Source of the DNA: an uncultured bacterium
Lineage (GTDB): Bacteria > Verrucomicrobiota > Kiritimatiellia > RFP12 > UBA1067
Length of the DNA stretch: 54,842 nucleotides
Assembly (NCBI GenBank): GCA_902779865.1
Contig: CACZDG010000022.1
Location: forward strand, 1-54,842
Direction of reading: 5' to 3'
The position numbers and the translations under genes are program-made. Numbering within the stretch: position 1 is the first letter of the stretch; every line of letters begins with the position of its first letter. Below are positions 16,501 through 24,579 of this stretch, piece by piece. The notes under the pieces are model-generated. The model did no database searches. It was not told where the DNA came from and saw only the letters and a program-made list of their open reading frames with translations.

Positions 16501-19500
16501 TGGGATATGCTCGTTGACACGGTGATGAAGAAGGATGACGGTCGGCGCAAGGAGATTTTCGACAAGGGGGATTCAGCGACGAAGCTTCCTGGCGTGCGTT
16601 TCGTACTGAAGCTCGGCAAGGGACAGTCTCTACGGCGTTTCAGGCTCGACGGCTCGACCGCCTCCGCGACGGTGACCGTGGCGACGCCGTCCGGCGACCG
16701 GGACATTGTCGCATGGTTCGACGACGGCGATACGCTCCTTTCCATGCGTGTCCCTGACGGCGTCACGTTTGACTCCAAGGAGTTCGTGGAGAATCCGTCA
16801 TTCGCCGAGCTCGGTGGCTATCCTGAGCCCGAAATCGCCATCGACGACGGCAAGGCGGTTTACAGGCGGTTGCGGCGCAAGGGCGCGGGCAACAGGTTCG
16901 ACAGGGACTTCGAGTCCGGCGTGAGGTTCCGTCCCGCATGTGATGCTCCGCGTTCCGCTTTCTGGCCGAAGTTCAATGCGGAGAGCGAAGTGTCCATCCC
17001 CGACCCGAAATTGCAGCGCCTCTACGACTTCGCAATCTATCTCTACGGGGCCGGCGCGCGCGCCGGATGTGCCCCGCTCGCGCTTCAGGGCCTGTGGACT
17101 GCGGACGACGGGAAGCTTCCGCCGTGGCATGGCGACTACCACAACGACCTCAACACCGAAATGACGTACTGGGCGGCGGGGCCGGCCGGATGTGTCGAAG
17201 CGCTTGAGGCGTTTGCGGACTTCTACATCGAGCGGCTTCCCGAGTGCCGTGAGTTCTGCCGCAAGATATTCAAGGGAGGCGACGGCGCCGTCATACCACC
17301 GACGATGGGATACGCGGCGCAGCCTATTCTCGGCTGGACCGCCTATACGCTGCCGCCGATTCACGGCATCTGGGCGTTCAACACCTTTTGCGATGCATGG
17401 GACTACGACCCGACGCCCGAGAAGGCCGCGAAGTACCTCGCGTTCGGACGCGAACTGGCAGCAGGACTCGAGCACTCGTGGAAGGTCGTCGATGGCGTGA
17501 GGAAGCTCACCCTGTCATGTTCGCCGGAGTTCGGAGGCAACGGCAACTCGTGCTTCCTCAACGCGAACTCCAGTTATGAAAGGGCGATACTCGACAGTTT
17601 CTACGTGTGGCTCTCGCGCCTCGCCGAGGCGTGCGGGAACGCGGACGAGACGGTGAAGTGGAGGTCATACGTCGGTACGTTCGGTCCGCCTAACGTCACG
17701 AAGGACGGTACGCTCGAAATCTCCGCGGGAAACCCGCTCAAGGACTCGCATCGGCATCCGTCGCACCTCATTCAGGTGTTTCCGCTGACGAACGTCCCGT
17801 GCGAGAACGGTGTGGACTTCGTGAAGTCGGTGGAATGGTGGGAGGGTCTCGGCACTGGATTGTGGGTCGGTTTCTCGTTTCCATGGGCGGGGTGTTTCGA
17901 GGCTCGGCTTGGACGCGGTGACAGGGCGTATCGCTACTTGAAGGATTTCGCCCGTGCGTTCACCGCGCGAAACGGGTTCAACGTGAACGGAGACCAGTTG
18001 AAGTGCGGCCTTTCCAGATTTACGTACCGCCCGTTTACATTGGAGGCGAACTTCGGCTATGCGCGCGGTATACAGGAAATGCTGCTGTCATACGATCCCC
18101 ACTCGAACACTTATCGTCTCTTCCCTGCGCTCCCGAAGGAGTGGGATGGCAAGGAGGTCTCGTTCCGCAACCTACGCCTGCCCGGCGGACATCGCGTGAG
18201 CGCGAAACGTGCGGCCGACGGAACAATCACGCATGAAATCGTGCCGAATCCAAGGGCGAGGTCCGTCCCACGGCTCGACGCCGCAATATCGGCTGCGGCA
18301 ATGTGCATGGCATCTTTAACGGCGCCCGGCGCAGGGTGGCGCGTGGCGGAACTGAACGGCGCACCGGGGCTGTACCACGACGGGAAACCCGTTGCGGCAA
18401 TGATGTTCTGGCAATGGGAGCCGCAGGAGAAGGACACAAAGGACATGTCGGCCGCCGGCATGGAGCTGTTTGCGATGTTCGGCTCGTTTCCGCACTACCG
18501 GCATCCGTACTGGCGCAAGGACGGATCGTTCGGGATGACGTACCAGGACGCCCACATCGACAACCTTCTCTCGTGGGCGCCGAAGGCCGCGTTTCTCCCG
18601 CGTGTCTTCTACACCGCGCCGGACTGGTGGAGCGCCGCGAATCCGTCTGAACGGCACGTATATGCTCCGGGGCGGAAGGGAATGCAGGTGCGCGAGTCGT
18701 TTGCGTCGCTCACGTGCCGCGAGGAGCTTTCGCCGTACTACCGCAAGGCCGTGCGCCATCTTCTCGACCGCTACGGCGACCACCTGATGGGAATACACGT
18801 GGCGAGCGGTCCGTGCGGTGAGCATTTCAGCTGGGATGTGTGGGGGCACGAGCCCAGCAGCGCCTGGGGAGACCTCTCCGAGCCGATGCGGCAGGCGTTC
18901 GTACGCTATCTTCGCAGAAAATATGGCAACGACGTCGGTCGTCTCCGCGAGGCGTTCAAGGACCCGAAGGCCGATTTCGTGTCCGTCATGCTGCCCGGCA
19001 AAGAGGAACGGTGCAAAAACCAGGACGGGTGGCGCGATCCGGCGAAGGGACGCCGCGTGCTGGACTACCTCGAATGCTGCAACGAGGTGACGGTGGAGAT
19101 GATCGACCACTACTGCGGCATCGTGAAAGACGAGGCGAAGGGCGCTCTTCCCACGCTTGCGTTCTACGGCTATGTGGCCGAGGATACGTGGGCTAACGAG
19201 AACGACCACCGCGGCACGGCCAAGATGTACCTCTCCAAGAACCTCGACATGCTCTCCGCGCCACACTCGTACAGGCGCCGCAGGCTAGGCGAGGACGGCA
19301 TGCAGCGGCAGTACCTCGCGAGTGCGGCCCTGCACGGCAAGCTCTTCATCGACGAAGGCGACGACATGACGCACCTCGAAAAGCGGAAGAAGCGCCCCGA
19401 CCGCCGTTGCACCGTGACCACGATGGAAGAGTCGCTTGCGCTCCTCTACCGCGAGTTCGGCATGACCGTCACGCACGGCACGGGACTCTGGTACATGGAC

Positions 19501-20223
19501 CTTACGCGCGGCACGTTCCGCGACCCGCAGCTGGTGGATGCCGTGGGCCGTATGAGGAAGTGGGCCGAGGTGGCGCTCCGGCACGACCGCTCGCATCATT
19601 CGGAGGTCGCCGTCGTCTCCCAGCCACAGAGCGGATTCTACACCGGACATGGCGGCAAGTTCGCCGACACCGTGACTGAGAAGTTGTACGTCAAGCAGAT
19701 GGGCGAGTTCTACCGCGCCGGCGCACCGTTCGACTGGTATCTGGCCGAAGACCTCGACGCCGTCGTGAAGGGCAAGGCGAAGGTCATCGCGTTTCTCGAC
19801 TGCCAGTACCTCTCCGACGAACAGTACGCGCTTGCGCTCAAGCTGAAGGAGCAGGGGCGCACGCTCGTGTTCTTCCATGCGCCCGCATACGCGAGCCAGA
19901 CTGCGCTTTCGTGGGAGCGCGTGAAGCGCCTCACCGGCGGCGAGACGTACGAGACGCTGAAGATGAAGAGCGCGGACGAGCTACGCGCCATCTACAAGAC
20001 AGCGGGCGTCCATGTCTATACGGATTCCGACGTCGTCCTTTCGGCAAACTCCGCGTGGCTCATGCTCCACACGCGCGAGGCGGGCGACTACGAGATCGCG
20101 CTGCCGCGCAGGGCGCGGAAGATTACGGAGATCACGACGGAAAAGCCGGTGGCCGAAAACACCGACCGCTTCACCTGGAAGCTGCCGAAGCATTCCACGG
20201 CAGTGTTCCTCCTTGAACATTGA
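13552..20223 (+). CDS. Giant secreted glycosidase fusion: DUF5703-type + GH95 + GH42-like modules
   Basis: The 2,223-residue product starts with a signal peptide (MKTRILIASAGLAVSTFAYA). Module 1 (to about 917) has the DUF5703-like N-terminus LGNGEVGAMAW...SDSWNEGGRH, a concanavalin-like insert at about 330-500 and an (alpha/alpha)6 barrel. Module 2 (about 918-1575) is GH95: PLGNGSAGAL, DLNTEMTYW (D1199, N1201), SPEF (candidate acid E1326) and HRHPSHL (H1400). Module 3 (about 1590-2223) is a clan-A, GH42-like barrel with E1757 (CGEHF) and E1935 (IDEGDD) as candidate catalytic pair, then a trimerisation-like Rossmann domain near 2016. A hydrophobic stretch at 1574-1592 looks like a buried former signal peptide. 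GH95 enzymes cleave alpha-L-fucosides or galactosides. Two palindromic inserts lie in module 1. Confidence 0.82.
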   Translation: MKTRILIASAGLAVSTFAYAPAPIVFDTPAADEKGMMVLGNGEVGAMAWLDAAGTLHTVLQNSDSWNEGGRHVKTGAIDYETKSPVDEGSYRQELSMERGEFEASWKSGGRAVSLRYRIQQGTDSIAVCDVKGAPDVEAKVVNWRLYPGGEKECGGRELDNQFGGATENGKPITFTINADRLVPGGWCHVNRNETVAKMMKYYDYYQATGNLGKPDLLSNRVFGGVTRKIVGKTASVQQQGGDLAVVRLLSFDVPSRTLFLTAITCLHPCKDEAEWLRRTNDMLDRDGWTIDDEEAKRAAHIAAWRAFWGRSHIDVTPSDAAKNAPRKPYALPTNDKLPLSLGVDSKGGNRFLGTFVSAEVELDGNVLYSGVPKAGDTVGRSPRDRRDGNAFRFACTFSTDRFEKPQRLLDNVTPGRGDGFLVDVLNGQIRLVAGHNWFVHPTKLRAGRKTAIEVVVSRNGIAKIVVNGVPLERSFGAASVTDECAAITLRYAAQRYLNGCTGRGRLPIRFNGSLFTMTHKGDPDYRQWGHGYWWQNTRLPYYTMFASGDLDMLQPLFNMYCGLIDFNMKRTRKYLGHGGAYFPECMQPWGDHFLSVYSANRFLQYEKGAWKDRTDKLQLSGWHKYEWVGQLELSLMLLRYYAFTQDDAWLKTKALPSVREYVRYFDEHYKLDANGRYLMHPAQATEMWWNCTNPMPEIAGLTCVTEMLLALPKGVLSEDDRALFAKIRARIPELPTRKLGDKVAFAPADKFASRHNLETPELYCVFPFRLCSFEKPNVEIGRHSYREGRMYKLYHGWAQDEVNAAYLGMTEEARVHIAGRALTHSKNIYRWPAYWGPNFNWCPDQDEGGIFLSTIQSMLMQYEGDKIFLLPAWPKDWNCDFKLHAPKNTTIEGRVENGELKDLVVTPASRRKDVLIMRDNYDGESLLDLVAPVSSWDDGIPLGNGSAGALIWGGGNTLNVTLDRADFWHNIWPTCCDSPNFTWDMLVDTVMKKDDGRRKEIFDKGDSATKLPGVRFVLKLGKGQSLRRFRLDGSTASATVTVATPSGDRDIVAWFDDGDTLLSMRVPDGVTFDSKEFVENPSFAELGGYPEPEIAIDDGKAVYRRLRRKGAGNRFDRDFESGVRFRPACDAPRSAFWPKFNAESEVSIPDPKLQRLYDFAIYLYGAGARAGCAPLALQGLWTADDGKLPPWHGDYHNDLNTEMTYWAAGPAGCVEALEAFADFYIERLPECREFCRKIFKGGDGAVIPPTMGYAAQPILGWTAYTLPPIHGIWAFNTFCDAWDYDPTPEKAAKYLAFGRELAAGLEHSWKVVDGVRKLTLSCSPEFGGNGNSCFLNANSSYERAILDSFYVWLSRLAEACGNADETVKWRSYVGTFGPPNVTKDGTLEISAGNPLKDSHRHPSHLIQVFPLTNVPCENGVDFVKSVEWWEGLGTGLWVGFSFPWAGCFEARLGRGDRAYRYLKDFARAFTARNGFNVNGDQLKCGLSRFTYRPFTLEANFGYARGIQEMLLSYDPHSNTYRLFPALPKEWDGKEVSFRNLRLPGGHRVSAKRAADGTITHEIVPNPRARSVPRLDAAISAAAMCMASLTAPGAGWRVAELNGAPGLYHDGKPVAAMMFWQWEPQEKDTKDMSAAGMELFAMFGSFPHYRHPYWRKDGSFGMTYQDAHIDNLLSWAPKAAFLPRVFYTAPDWWSAANPSERHVYAPGRKGMQVRESFASLTCREELSPYYRKAVRHLLDRYGDHLMGIHVASGPCGEHFSWDVWGHEPSSAWGDLSEPMRQAFVRYLRRKYGNDVGRLREAFKDPKADFVSVMLPGKEERCKNQDGWRDPAKGRRVLDYLECCNEVTVEMIDHYCGIVKDEAKGALPTLAFYGYVAEDTWANENDHRGTAKMYLSKNLDMLSAPHSYRRRRLGEDGMQRQYLASAALHGKLFIDEGDDMTHLEKRKKRPDRRCTVTTMEESLALLYREFGMTVTHGTGLWYMDLTRGTFRDPQLVDAVGRMRKWAEVALRHDRSHHSEVAVVSQPQSGFYTGHGGKFADTVTEKLYVKQMGEFYRAGAPFDWYLAEDLDAVVKGKAKVIAFLDCQYLSDEQYALALKLKEQGRTLVFFHAPAYASQTALSWERVKRLTGGETYETLKMKSADELRAIYKTAGVHVYTDSDVVLSANSAWLMLHTREAGDYEIALPRRARKITEITTEKPVAENTDRFTWKLPKHSTAVFLLEH
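14251..14302. repeat. Intragenic 52-nt palindromic element (complete copy)
   Basis: A 22-nt arm (starting ACAGCAAGCGTACAAC) at 14251-14272, an 8-base loop, and the near-perfect inverse arm at 14281-14302 (20 of 22 positions pair). It is read in frame as TASVQQQGGDLAVVRLL inside module 1 of the giant glycosidase. The same arm occurs at 32268, 35100 and 49674, and in diverged form near 33584. Confidence 0.85.
14690..14710. repeat. Intragenic 9-bp perfect hairpin
   Basis: GGCGGTCGC, loop CCC, GCGACCGCC, read in frame as part of VGRSPRDRRDG inside the concanavalin-like insert of the giant glycosidase. The Arg-rich peptide is out of character with its surroundings, which suggests an inserted palindrome. 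Confidence 0.6.
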
Positions 20224-20283
20224 CAGGGACAAAAGCCCAAGAGGCTCATGATGGTTGTTCGTGTTAGATTGAAAGGATAAACA

Positions 20284-20512
20284 ATGAAAACGAGAATACT
20301 TATTGTATCCGCAGGACTTGCAGCATCTGCGTTCGCGTACGCGCCGGCGCCGATTGTGTTCGACACGCCTGCCGAAGTACTGGAACTGCGACTTCAAGCT
20401 CCACGCGCCGAAGAACACCACCATTGAAGGCTGCGTGGTGAACGGCGAGCTGAAGGACCTTGTCGTCACGCCCGACGCTCGCCGTGCCGACGTGCGAAAA
20501 ATGACGAGGTGA
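20284..20512 (+). pseudogene. Deletion remnant of a paralogue of the giant glycosidase's first module
   Basis: The first about 88 bases nearly repeat 13552-13640, encoding the signal peptide MKTRILIVSAGLAASAFAYA and then IVFDTPA. They then join, through a GC microhomology at 20370-20372, to sequence nearly identical to 16173-16285 (WNCDFKLHAPKNTTIEG in another frame). About 2.5 kb relative to the intact gene is missing. The joined frame stops at 20427. The second frame continues to a stop at 20512 after VRKMTR, at the point where the intact gene instead runs on into its GH95 module. It probably records the end of the unfused ancestor. Confidence 0.8.
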
Positions 20513-20562
20513 GGAGCCATTGTGGCTTTTCACACGCTTTTTATGCACTGTTTGCGGAAATG

Positions 20563-20571
20563 TGATATACT
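20563..20571 (+). promoter_or_regulatory. Extended -10 promoter element for tRNA-Leu
   Basis: TGATATACT lies 13 bases before the mature tRNA 5' end. No strong -35 is present at 17 bases. Confidence 0.5.
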
Positions 20572-20584
20572 ATGCGTCGTTTCC

Positions 20585-20668
20585 GGGCGCGTGGTGGAAT
20601 GGCAGACACGCTGGATTTAGGTTCCAGTTCCGAAAGGAGTGGGGGTTCAAGTCCCCCCGCGCCCACCA
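20585..20668 (+). tRNA. tRNA-Leu (anticodon UAG)
   Basis: Acceptor stem GGGCGCG pairs with CGCGCCC, followed by A and an encoded CCA. The anticodon arm is CTGGA, loop TTTAGGT, TCCAG, giving anticodon TAG at 20618-20620. The long variable arm (TTCCGAAAGGAGT) is typical of leucine tRNAs, and the T-arm has GGGGGTTCAAGTCCCCC. It should read CUN codons. A GtrA-like gene begins ten bases downstream. Confidence 0.96.
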
Positions 20669-20678
20669 GTTATAGATC

Positions 20679-21200
20679 ATGCAACAGGAAAACGACATAT
20701 CTGAATCGCGTCCTGCGTGGCGCAGGTTCCTTTCGAACGACAGCGGGCCGTTCGCGCAGTTCGTCAAGTACGGCGCGATAGGCGTGGCTTCTACCCTTGT
20801 GCAGATGGCCGTGTTTTACGTTCTCGCCTCTACGTGCTGCCGGTGTCTCGGCGCGGATGACTGGGCGGTGAAGTGGTTCGGTCTTCCGTCCGTTGAGCTT
20901 TCGCGCTTTGCGCGCGGTTTCCGTTTCGCGGTGGACACGGCAATCGGCTTTTCCGTCGCGAACGTCTTCTGCTGGCTGATGAACCGTGCGTTCGTGTTCC
21001 GTCCCGGCAAGTTCGCGTGGTACAAGGAGTTCGGGATGTTCTTCGGCGCGGCGGCGGGGGCGATGGCGCTTGCGACTGGCATCTCCTGGATGCTCATCCA
21101 CCTCGCGGGGCTTCAGACCACCATTGCGCTGTTTATCGAGGTGGCGGTGTCGTTCCTCGTGAACTTCATCGCGCGTAAATTCTTCATCTTCAAAGGTTAA
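20679..21200 (+). CDS. GtrA-like membrane protein
   Basis: The 173-residue product has four predicted transmembrane helices and the GtrA signatures FVKYGAIGVASTLVQMAVFY near the N-terminus, FSVANVFCWLMNRAFVF in the middle and VAVSFLVNFIARKFFIF at the end. GtrA proteins are thought to flip or position polyprenyl-linked sugars for surface polysaccharide modification. It is slightly longer than the usual 120-150 residues because of an insertion after helix 2 (about residues 50-80). It begins ten bases after the tRNA and precedes a secreted galactose mutarotase by 23 bases. Confidence 0.82.
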   Translation: MQQENDISESRPAWRRFLSNDSGPFAQFVKYGAIGVASTLVQMAVFYVLASTCCRCLGADDWAVKWFGLPSVELSRFARGFRFAVDTAIGFSVANVFCWLMNRAFVFRPGKFAWYKEFGMFFGAAAGAMALATGISWMLIHLAGLQTTIALFIEVAVSFLVNFIARKFFIFKG

Positions 21201-21223
21201 CCACAAAAACAAAGGAAAAAATC

Positions 21224-22516
21224 ATGAAGAAACTTCTCATAGCAACAGCCTGCGCGATGTGCGCGGGTCTCGTTCCGGCGCAGGACGCTCCTGCCGCCGC
21301 AAAGGACGCTGCCAAACCGAACGCACCTGCGGTTGTAAAGGACGCCGCCAAACCGAACGCCCCTGCGGCAAGGCGTTTGGCTCGCCATGATCGCATGCAG
21401 GGCAGGTTCGCCCGCGCACGTTCCATCGAGGCAAAGCCGTTCGGCAAGCTAGCTGACGGCACGGAGACGAAGATATACCGTCTCCAGAGTCCGGACGGTC
21501 TCATTATCGACGTGTCCGACTACGGCGGGCGTCTCGTGCGCTGCTACGCCCCCGACAAGTTCGGCAACCTCGCCGACGTGACGCTTGGCTGGAACACGCC
21601 CGGCGAGTACGAAAAGAACGGCTTTTCAATGGGCACGCTCATCGGCCGCTACGGCAACCGCATCGCGGAGGGCAAGTTCACGCTCGACGGCAAGGAATAC
21701 AAGCTGCCGATCAACGAGGACAAGAAGACCGAGGCCACGCAGCGCCACTGCACGCTCCATGGCGGTCCCGATGGCTGGGACAAGAAGGTGTGGAAGGCAA
21801 CTCCCATGATGAGCCGCGGCCCCGTGCAGGGCATCGTGTTCACTTACGTCTCTGCGGACGGCGAGATGGGCTTCCCCGGAAAGGTGACCTGCCGCGTCAC
21901 GTACAAGGTGCTCCCTGGCAACATCTGGTCGGTTGACTACTACGCCACCACCGACAAGCCCACGGTGATCAACCCCACGCACCACTCCTACTGGAACCTC
22001 GCGGGCGAGTCCAGCGGTAACGTCCTCGGCCAGGAGCTCCAGATCTTCGCCGACGAGTACACGAAGACCACTGTGGGCCTCATCCCCACGAAGAACGTTC
22101 CCGTGAAGGGCTCGGGCTTCGACTTCACGACCCTCCGCGCGATTGGTGCGAAGGCCGACCTCATGAAGGCGGACAAGTCGCTTGCCCCTATGGACAACTG
22201 GTACGACCACAATTTCGTGCTCCGTGGGAAAATTGGAGAACTCAAGCAAGCGGTCCTCATGCGTGATCCAGTATCGGGCCGCACGATGGAGATATGGACC
22301 ACCGAGCCCTGCATGCAGATGTATGGTGCGCAGAACATGACAACTGAGCTGCCGGCGAAGGCGGCAGGCAAGCACCTCTGCCAGTTCGCCGGTGTTGCGC
22401 TTGAGACGCAGCACGCCCCTGACTCGCCAAACCGTCCGGACTTCCCGTCCACGGAGCTCCGCCCCGGCCAGGTGTTCCGTTCGCACACCGAGTACCGCTT
22501 TGGAGTGAGCAAGTAG
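21224..22516 (+). CDS. galM: Secreted aldose 1-epimerase (galactose mutarotase)
   Basis: Mutarotases interconvert alpha and beta anomers of galactose or glucose. The 430-residue product has a signal peptide (MKKLLIATACAMCAGLVPAQ) and a short repeat of AAAKDAAKPNAPA/VVKDAAKPNAPA (about residues 24-48) that probably serves as a spacer. The catalytic domain starts near residue 65. Family motifs are GGRLVRCYAPD, GRYGNRIAEGKF (substrate Arg/Asn), NPTHHSYWNLAG with the catalytic His, and GVALETQHAPDSPN with the catalytic Glu. Being secreted fits the extracellular glycan degradation encoded nearby. An AAAGGAAAAAATC ribosome-binding region precedes the ATG. Confidence 0.9.
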   Translation: MKKLLIATACAMCAGLVPAQDAPAAAKDAAKPNAPAVVKDAAKPNAPAARRLARHDRMQGRFARARSIEAKPFGKLADGTETKIYRLQSPDGLIIDVSDYGGRLVRCYAPDKFGNLADVTLGWNTPGEYEKNGFSMGTLIGRYGNRIAEGKFTLDGKEYKLPINEDKKTEATQRHCTLHGGPDGWDKKVWKATPMMSRGPVQGIVFTYVSADGEMGFPGKVTCRVTYKVLPGNIWSVDYYATTDKPTVINPTHHSYWNLAGESSGNVLGQELQIFADEYTKTTVGLIPTKNVPVKGSGFDFTTLRAIGAKADLMKADKSLAPMDNWYDHNFVLRGKIGELKQAVLMRDPVSGRTMEIWTTEPCMQMYGAQNMTTELPAKAAGKHLCQFAGVALETQHAPDSPNRPDFPSTELRPGQVFRSHTEYRFGVSK

Positions 22517-22518
22517 CC

Positions 22519-23325
22519 ATGCGTGTCGTCGTCTGCGTGAAGCAGGTGCCGGACACCACGAACGTCCGGATCAACCCCAAGACCAACACCCTGATGCGAG
22601 AGGGCGTGGAGTCGATCGTCAACCCGTTCGACGAATATGCCCTTGAGGAGGCGCTGCGGCTGAAGGATTCCAACGGTGCGCACGTCACGGTGATCTCCAT
22701 GGGGCCGCCGCAGGCGACGGCCGTTCTCCGCGAGGCGCTCGCCCGCGGCGCGGACGACGCGTTTCTCGTGTCGTCTCGCGCCTTCGGCGGTGCGGACACC
22801 CTCGCGACAAGTTACACGCTGTCGCAGGCCATCAAGAAGGCCTGCGGCGGCGCAAAGCCCGACCTCGTCCTATTCGGCAAACAGGCGATCGACGGCGACA
22901 CCGCCCAGGTCGGCCCTGGCGTGAGCGAGTTTCTCGACATGCCGTTGGTGACGTACGTGAAGAAACTGGATGTGGCTGACGGGCGTTTTACGGTTGAATC
23001 CCTCATGGATGACGGTACGGCAGTCATTGAGGGCGCTCTCCCCGCCGTGATGACTGTGGTGAAGGAGGCCTCTACGCCGCGCTTCGCATCGCTTGTCGGA
23101 TGGATGGACGCAGCGAAGGCACAGGTCACGATACTGGATGAAAAGGCGATAGACGCGAATCCCCTCTGGATCGGTCTCACCGGTTCTCCTACGAAGGTCG
23201 TGACGATTTTCCCGCCGCCGACGAAGGGTGGTGGAAACAAGATCGATGCTCGCGGCGACGCATCCGCCGGCGCGCGTGAAATAGCCGGATTCCTCAAGCA
23301 GAAAGGCCTGGTGAAAAATGGCTGA
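22519..23325 (+). CDS. etfB: Electron transfer flavoprotein subunit beta
   Basis: The 268-residue product begins MRVVVCVKQVPDTTNVRI and contains NPFDEYALEEALRLKD, the TDLVLFGKQ-like segment PDLVLFGKQAIDGDTAQVGP and YVKKLDV, all conserved in EtfB. With EtfA it makes an FAD-containing heterodimer that passes electrons between dehydrogenases and carriers. It starts two bases after the mutarotase stop and overlaps etfA by eight bases, so the pair is translationally coupled. No acyl-CoA dehydrogenase or FixC-like gene lies nearby, so the redox partner is unknown. Confidence 0.92.
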   Translation: MRVVVCVKQVPDTTNVRINPKTNTLMREGVESIVNPFDEYALEEALRLKDSNGAHVTVISMGPPQATAVLREALARGADDAFLVSSRAFGGADTLATSYTLSQAIKKACGGAKPDLVLFGKQAIDGDTAQVGPGVSEFLDMPLVTYVKKLDVADGRFTVESLMDDGTAVIEGALPAVMTVVKEASTPRFASLVGWMDAAKAQVTILDEKAIDANPLWIGLTGSPTKVVTIFPPPTKGGGNKIDARGDASAGAREIAGFLKQKGLVKNG

Positions 23326-24562
23326 CGCTCCAATCTTCATCGACCCGGCCAAGTGCAAGGGCTGCGGCAAGTGCGTGAAGGGCTGCGGCTTCGGTGCCCT
23401 TTCGATGGTGGACAAACCTGGCGCGAACAAGGTCGGCAAGCTAGCTGTTGTGGACGCGAGTGCCTGCAAGGCGTGTTCCGCATGCGTGAAGTCGTGTCCG
23501 TTCAACGCCATCACGGAAGTGAAGCAGAGGGTTTACGGCACGGCGAACATCGAATCGTACAAGGACATCTGGGTGTTCGCGGAGCAGCACGGAGGCGTCG
23601 TTGCGGATGTCGCTTTCGAGCTTCTCGCGAAGGCGCAGGAGCTGAAGACCCAGCGCGGCAGCGGCGCGAAGGTTTGCGCAGTGCTGCTTGGAAGCGGACT
23701 TCCCGCCGAAGCGGAAAAGTCGCTCGTCGCCGCCGGCGCGGACGTCGTTTACAAGGTGGACAACCCCAACCTCGCCGACTACGAGGCAAACGTCTATGTG
23801 GACGCCGTCGCGCAGCTCGTCGAGAAGCACAAGCCGGAGGTCGTTCTTGCCGGTGCCACCGCCGTTGGACGCGCCTTCTTCGCGCGCGTTGCGGTGAAGG
23901 TTCGCACCGGCCTCACGGCTGATTGCACGATGCTCAAGATCGAGGAGACGAGGAACAAGGATACGGGCGCGATGCAGATGCTCCTGCACCAGACGCGTCC
24001 AGCGTTCGGCGGCAACATCATGGCCACCATCATGACGCCGAACCACCGTCCGCAGATGGCCACCGTGCGTCCCAAGGTTTTCAAGAAGGGCGAGATCGAC
24101 CCAAAGCACAAGGGTACGGTGCTCGCGGAGGCGCTGAAGCTGATCGCGCCGCAGACGAAGCTCGTGAAGACCGTGCGCGATCCGGACGCGGTGGACATCG
24201 CCGCGTACGACGTGCTCGTATCGGGCGGACGCGGCCTCAAGAGCGCGGAGAACTTCAAGTTGCTCGCGCGCCTCGCCGAGTTGCTTGGCGGTGAAGTCTC
24301 CTGCTCGCGCGCGTGCGTCGATGCCGGATGGTGTCCCGCCACGCGCCAGGTGGGCCAGACCGGTAAGACCGTGGCCCCGAAGCTCTATCTCTGTTTCGGC
24401 ATCTCAGGGGCCATCCAGCATCTGGAGGGAATCCGTGGCGCTGATACGATCATTGCCGTCAACACCGATCCTAACGCTCCGATATTCGGCGTGGCGGATC
24501 TAGGCATAGTCGGCGATGCGCTTGAAATCATCCCACGCTTGATAGAGCAGTTGGAAAAGTAG
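23318..24562 (+). CDS. etfA: Electron transfer flavoprotein subunit alpha with N-terminal 2[4Fe-4S] ferredoxin domain
   Basis: Residues 1-65 form a two-cluster ferredoxin: C13, C16, C19, C23 and C50, C53, C56, C60, each with CX2CX2CX3C spacing. The remainder is EtfA, with the FAD-binding C-terminal domain showing VSGGRGLKSAENF, ATRQVGQTGKTVAPKLYL and GISGAIQHLEGIRGADTIIAVN. The total of 414 residues exceeds ordinary EtfA (about 310-330) by the ferredoxin extension, an arrangement seen in anaerobes and in some electron-bifurcating Etf complexes. It is the second gene of the etfBA pair. Whether this Etf bifurcates cannot be decided here. Confidence 0.92.
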   Translation: MADAPIFIDPAKCKGCGKCVKGCGFGALSMVDKPGANKVGKLAVVDASACKACSACVKSCPFNAITEVKQRVYGTANIESYKDIWVFAEQHGGVVADVAFELLAKAQELKTQRGSGAKVCAVLLGSGLPAEAEKSLVAAGADVVYKVDNPNLADYEANVYVDAVAQLVEKHKPEVVLAGATAVGRAFFARVAVKVRTGLTADCTMLKIEETRNKDTGAMQMLLHQTRPAFGGNIMATIMTPNHRPQMATVRPKVFKKGEIDPKHKGTVLAEALKLIAPQTKLVKTVRDPDAVDIAAYDVLVSGGRGLKSAENFKLLARLAELLGGEVSCSRACVDAGWCPATRQVGQTGKTVAPKLYLCFGISGAIQHLEGIRGADTIIAVNTDPNAPIFGVADLGIVGDALEIIPRLIEQLEK

Positions 24563-24579
24563 TATTTGGAGAATGGAAT

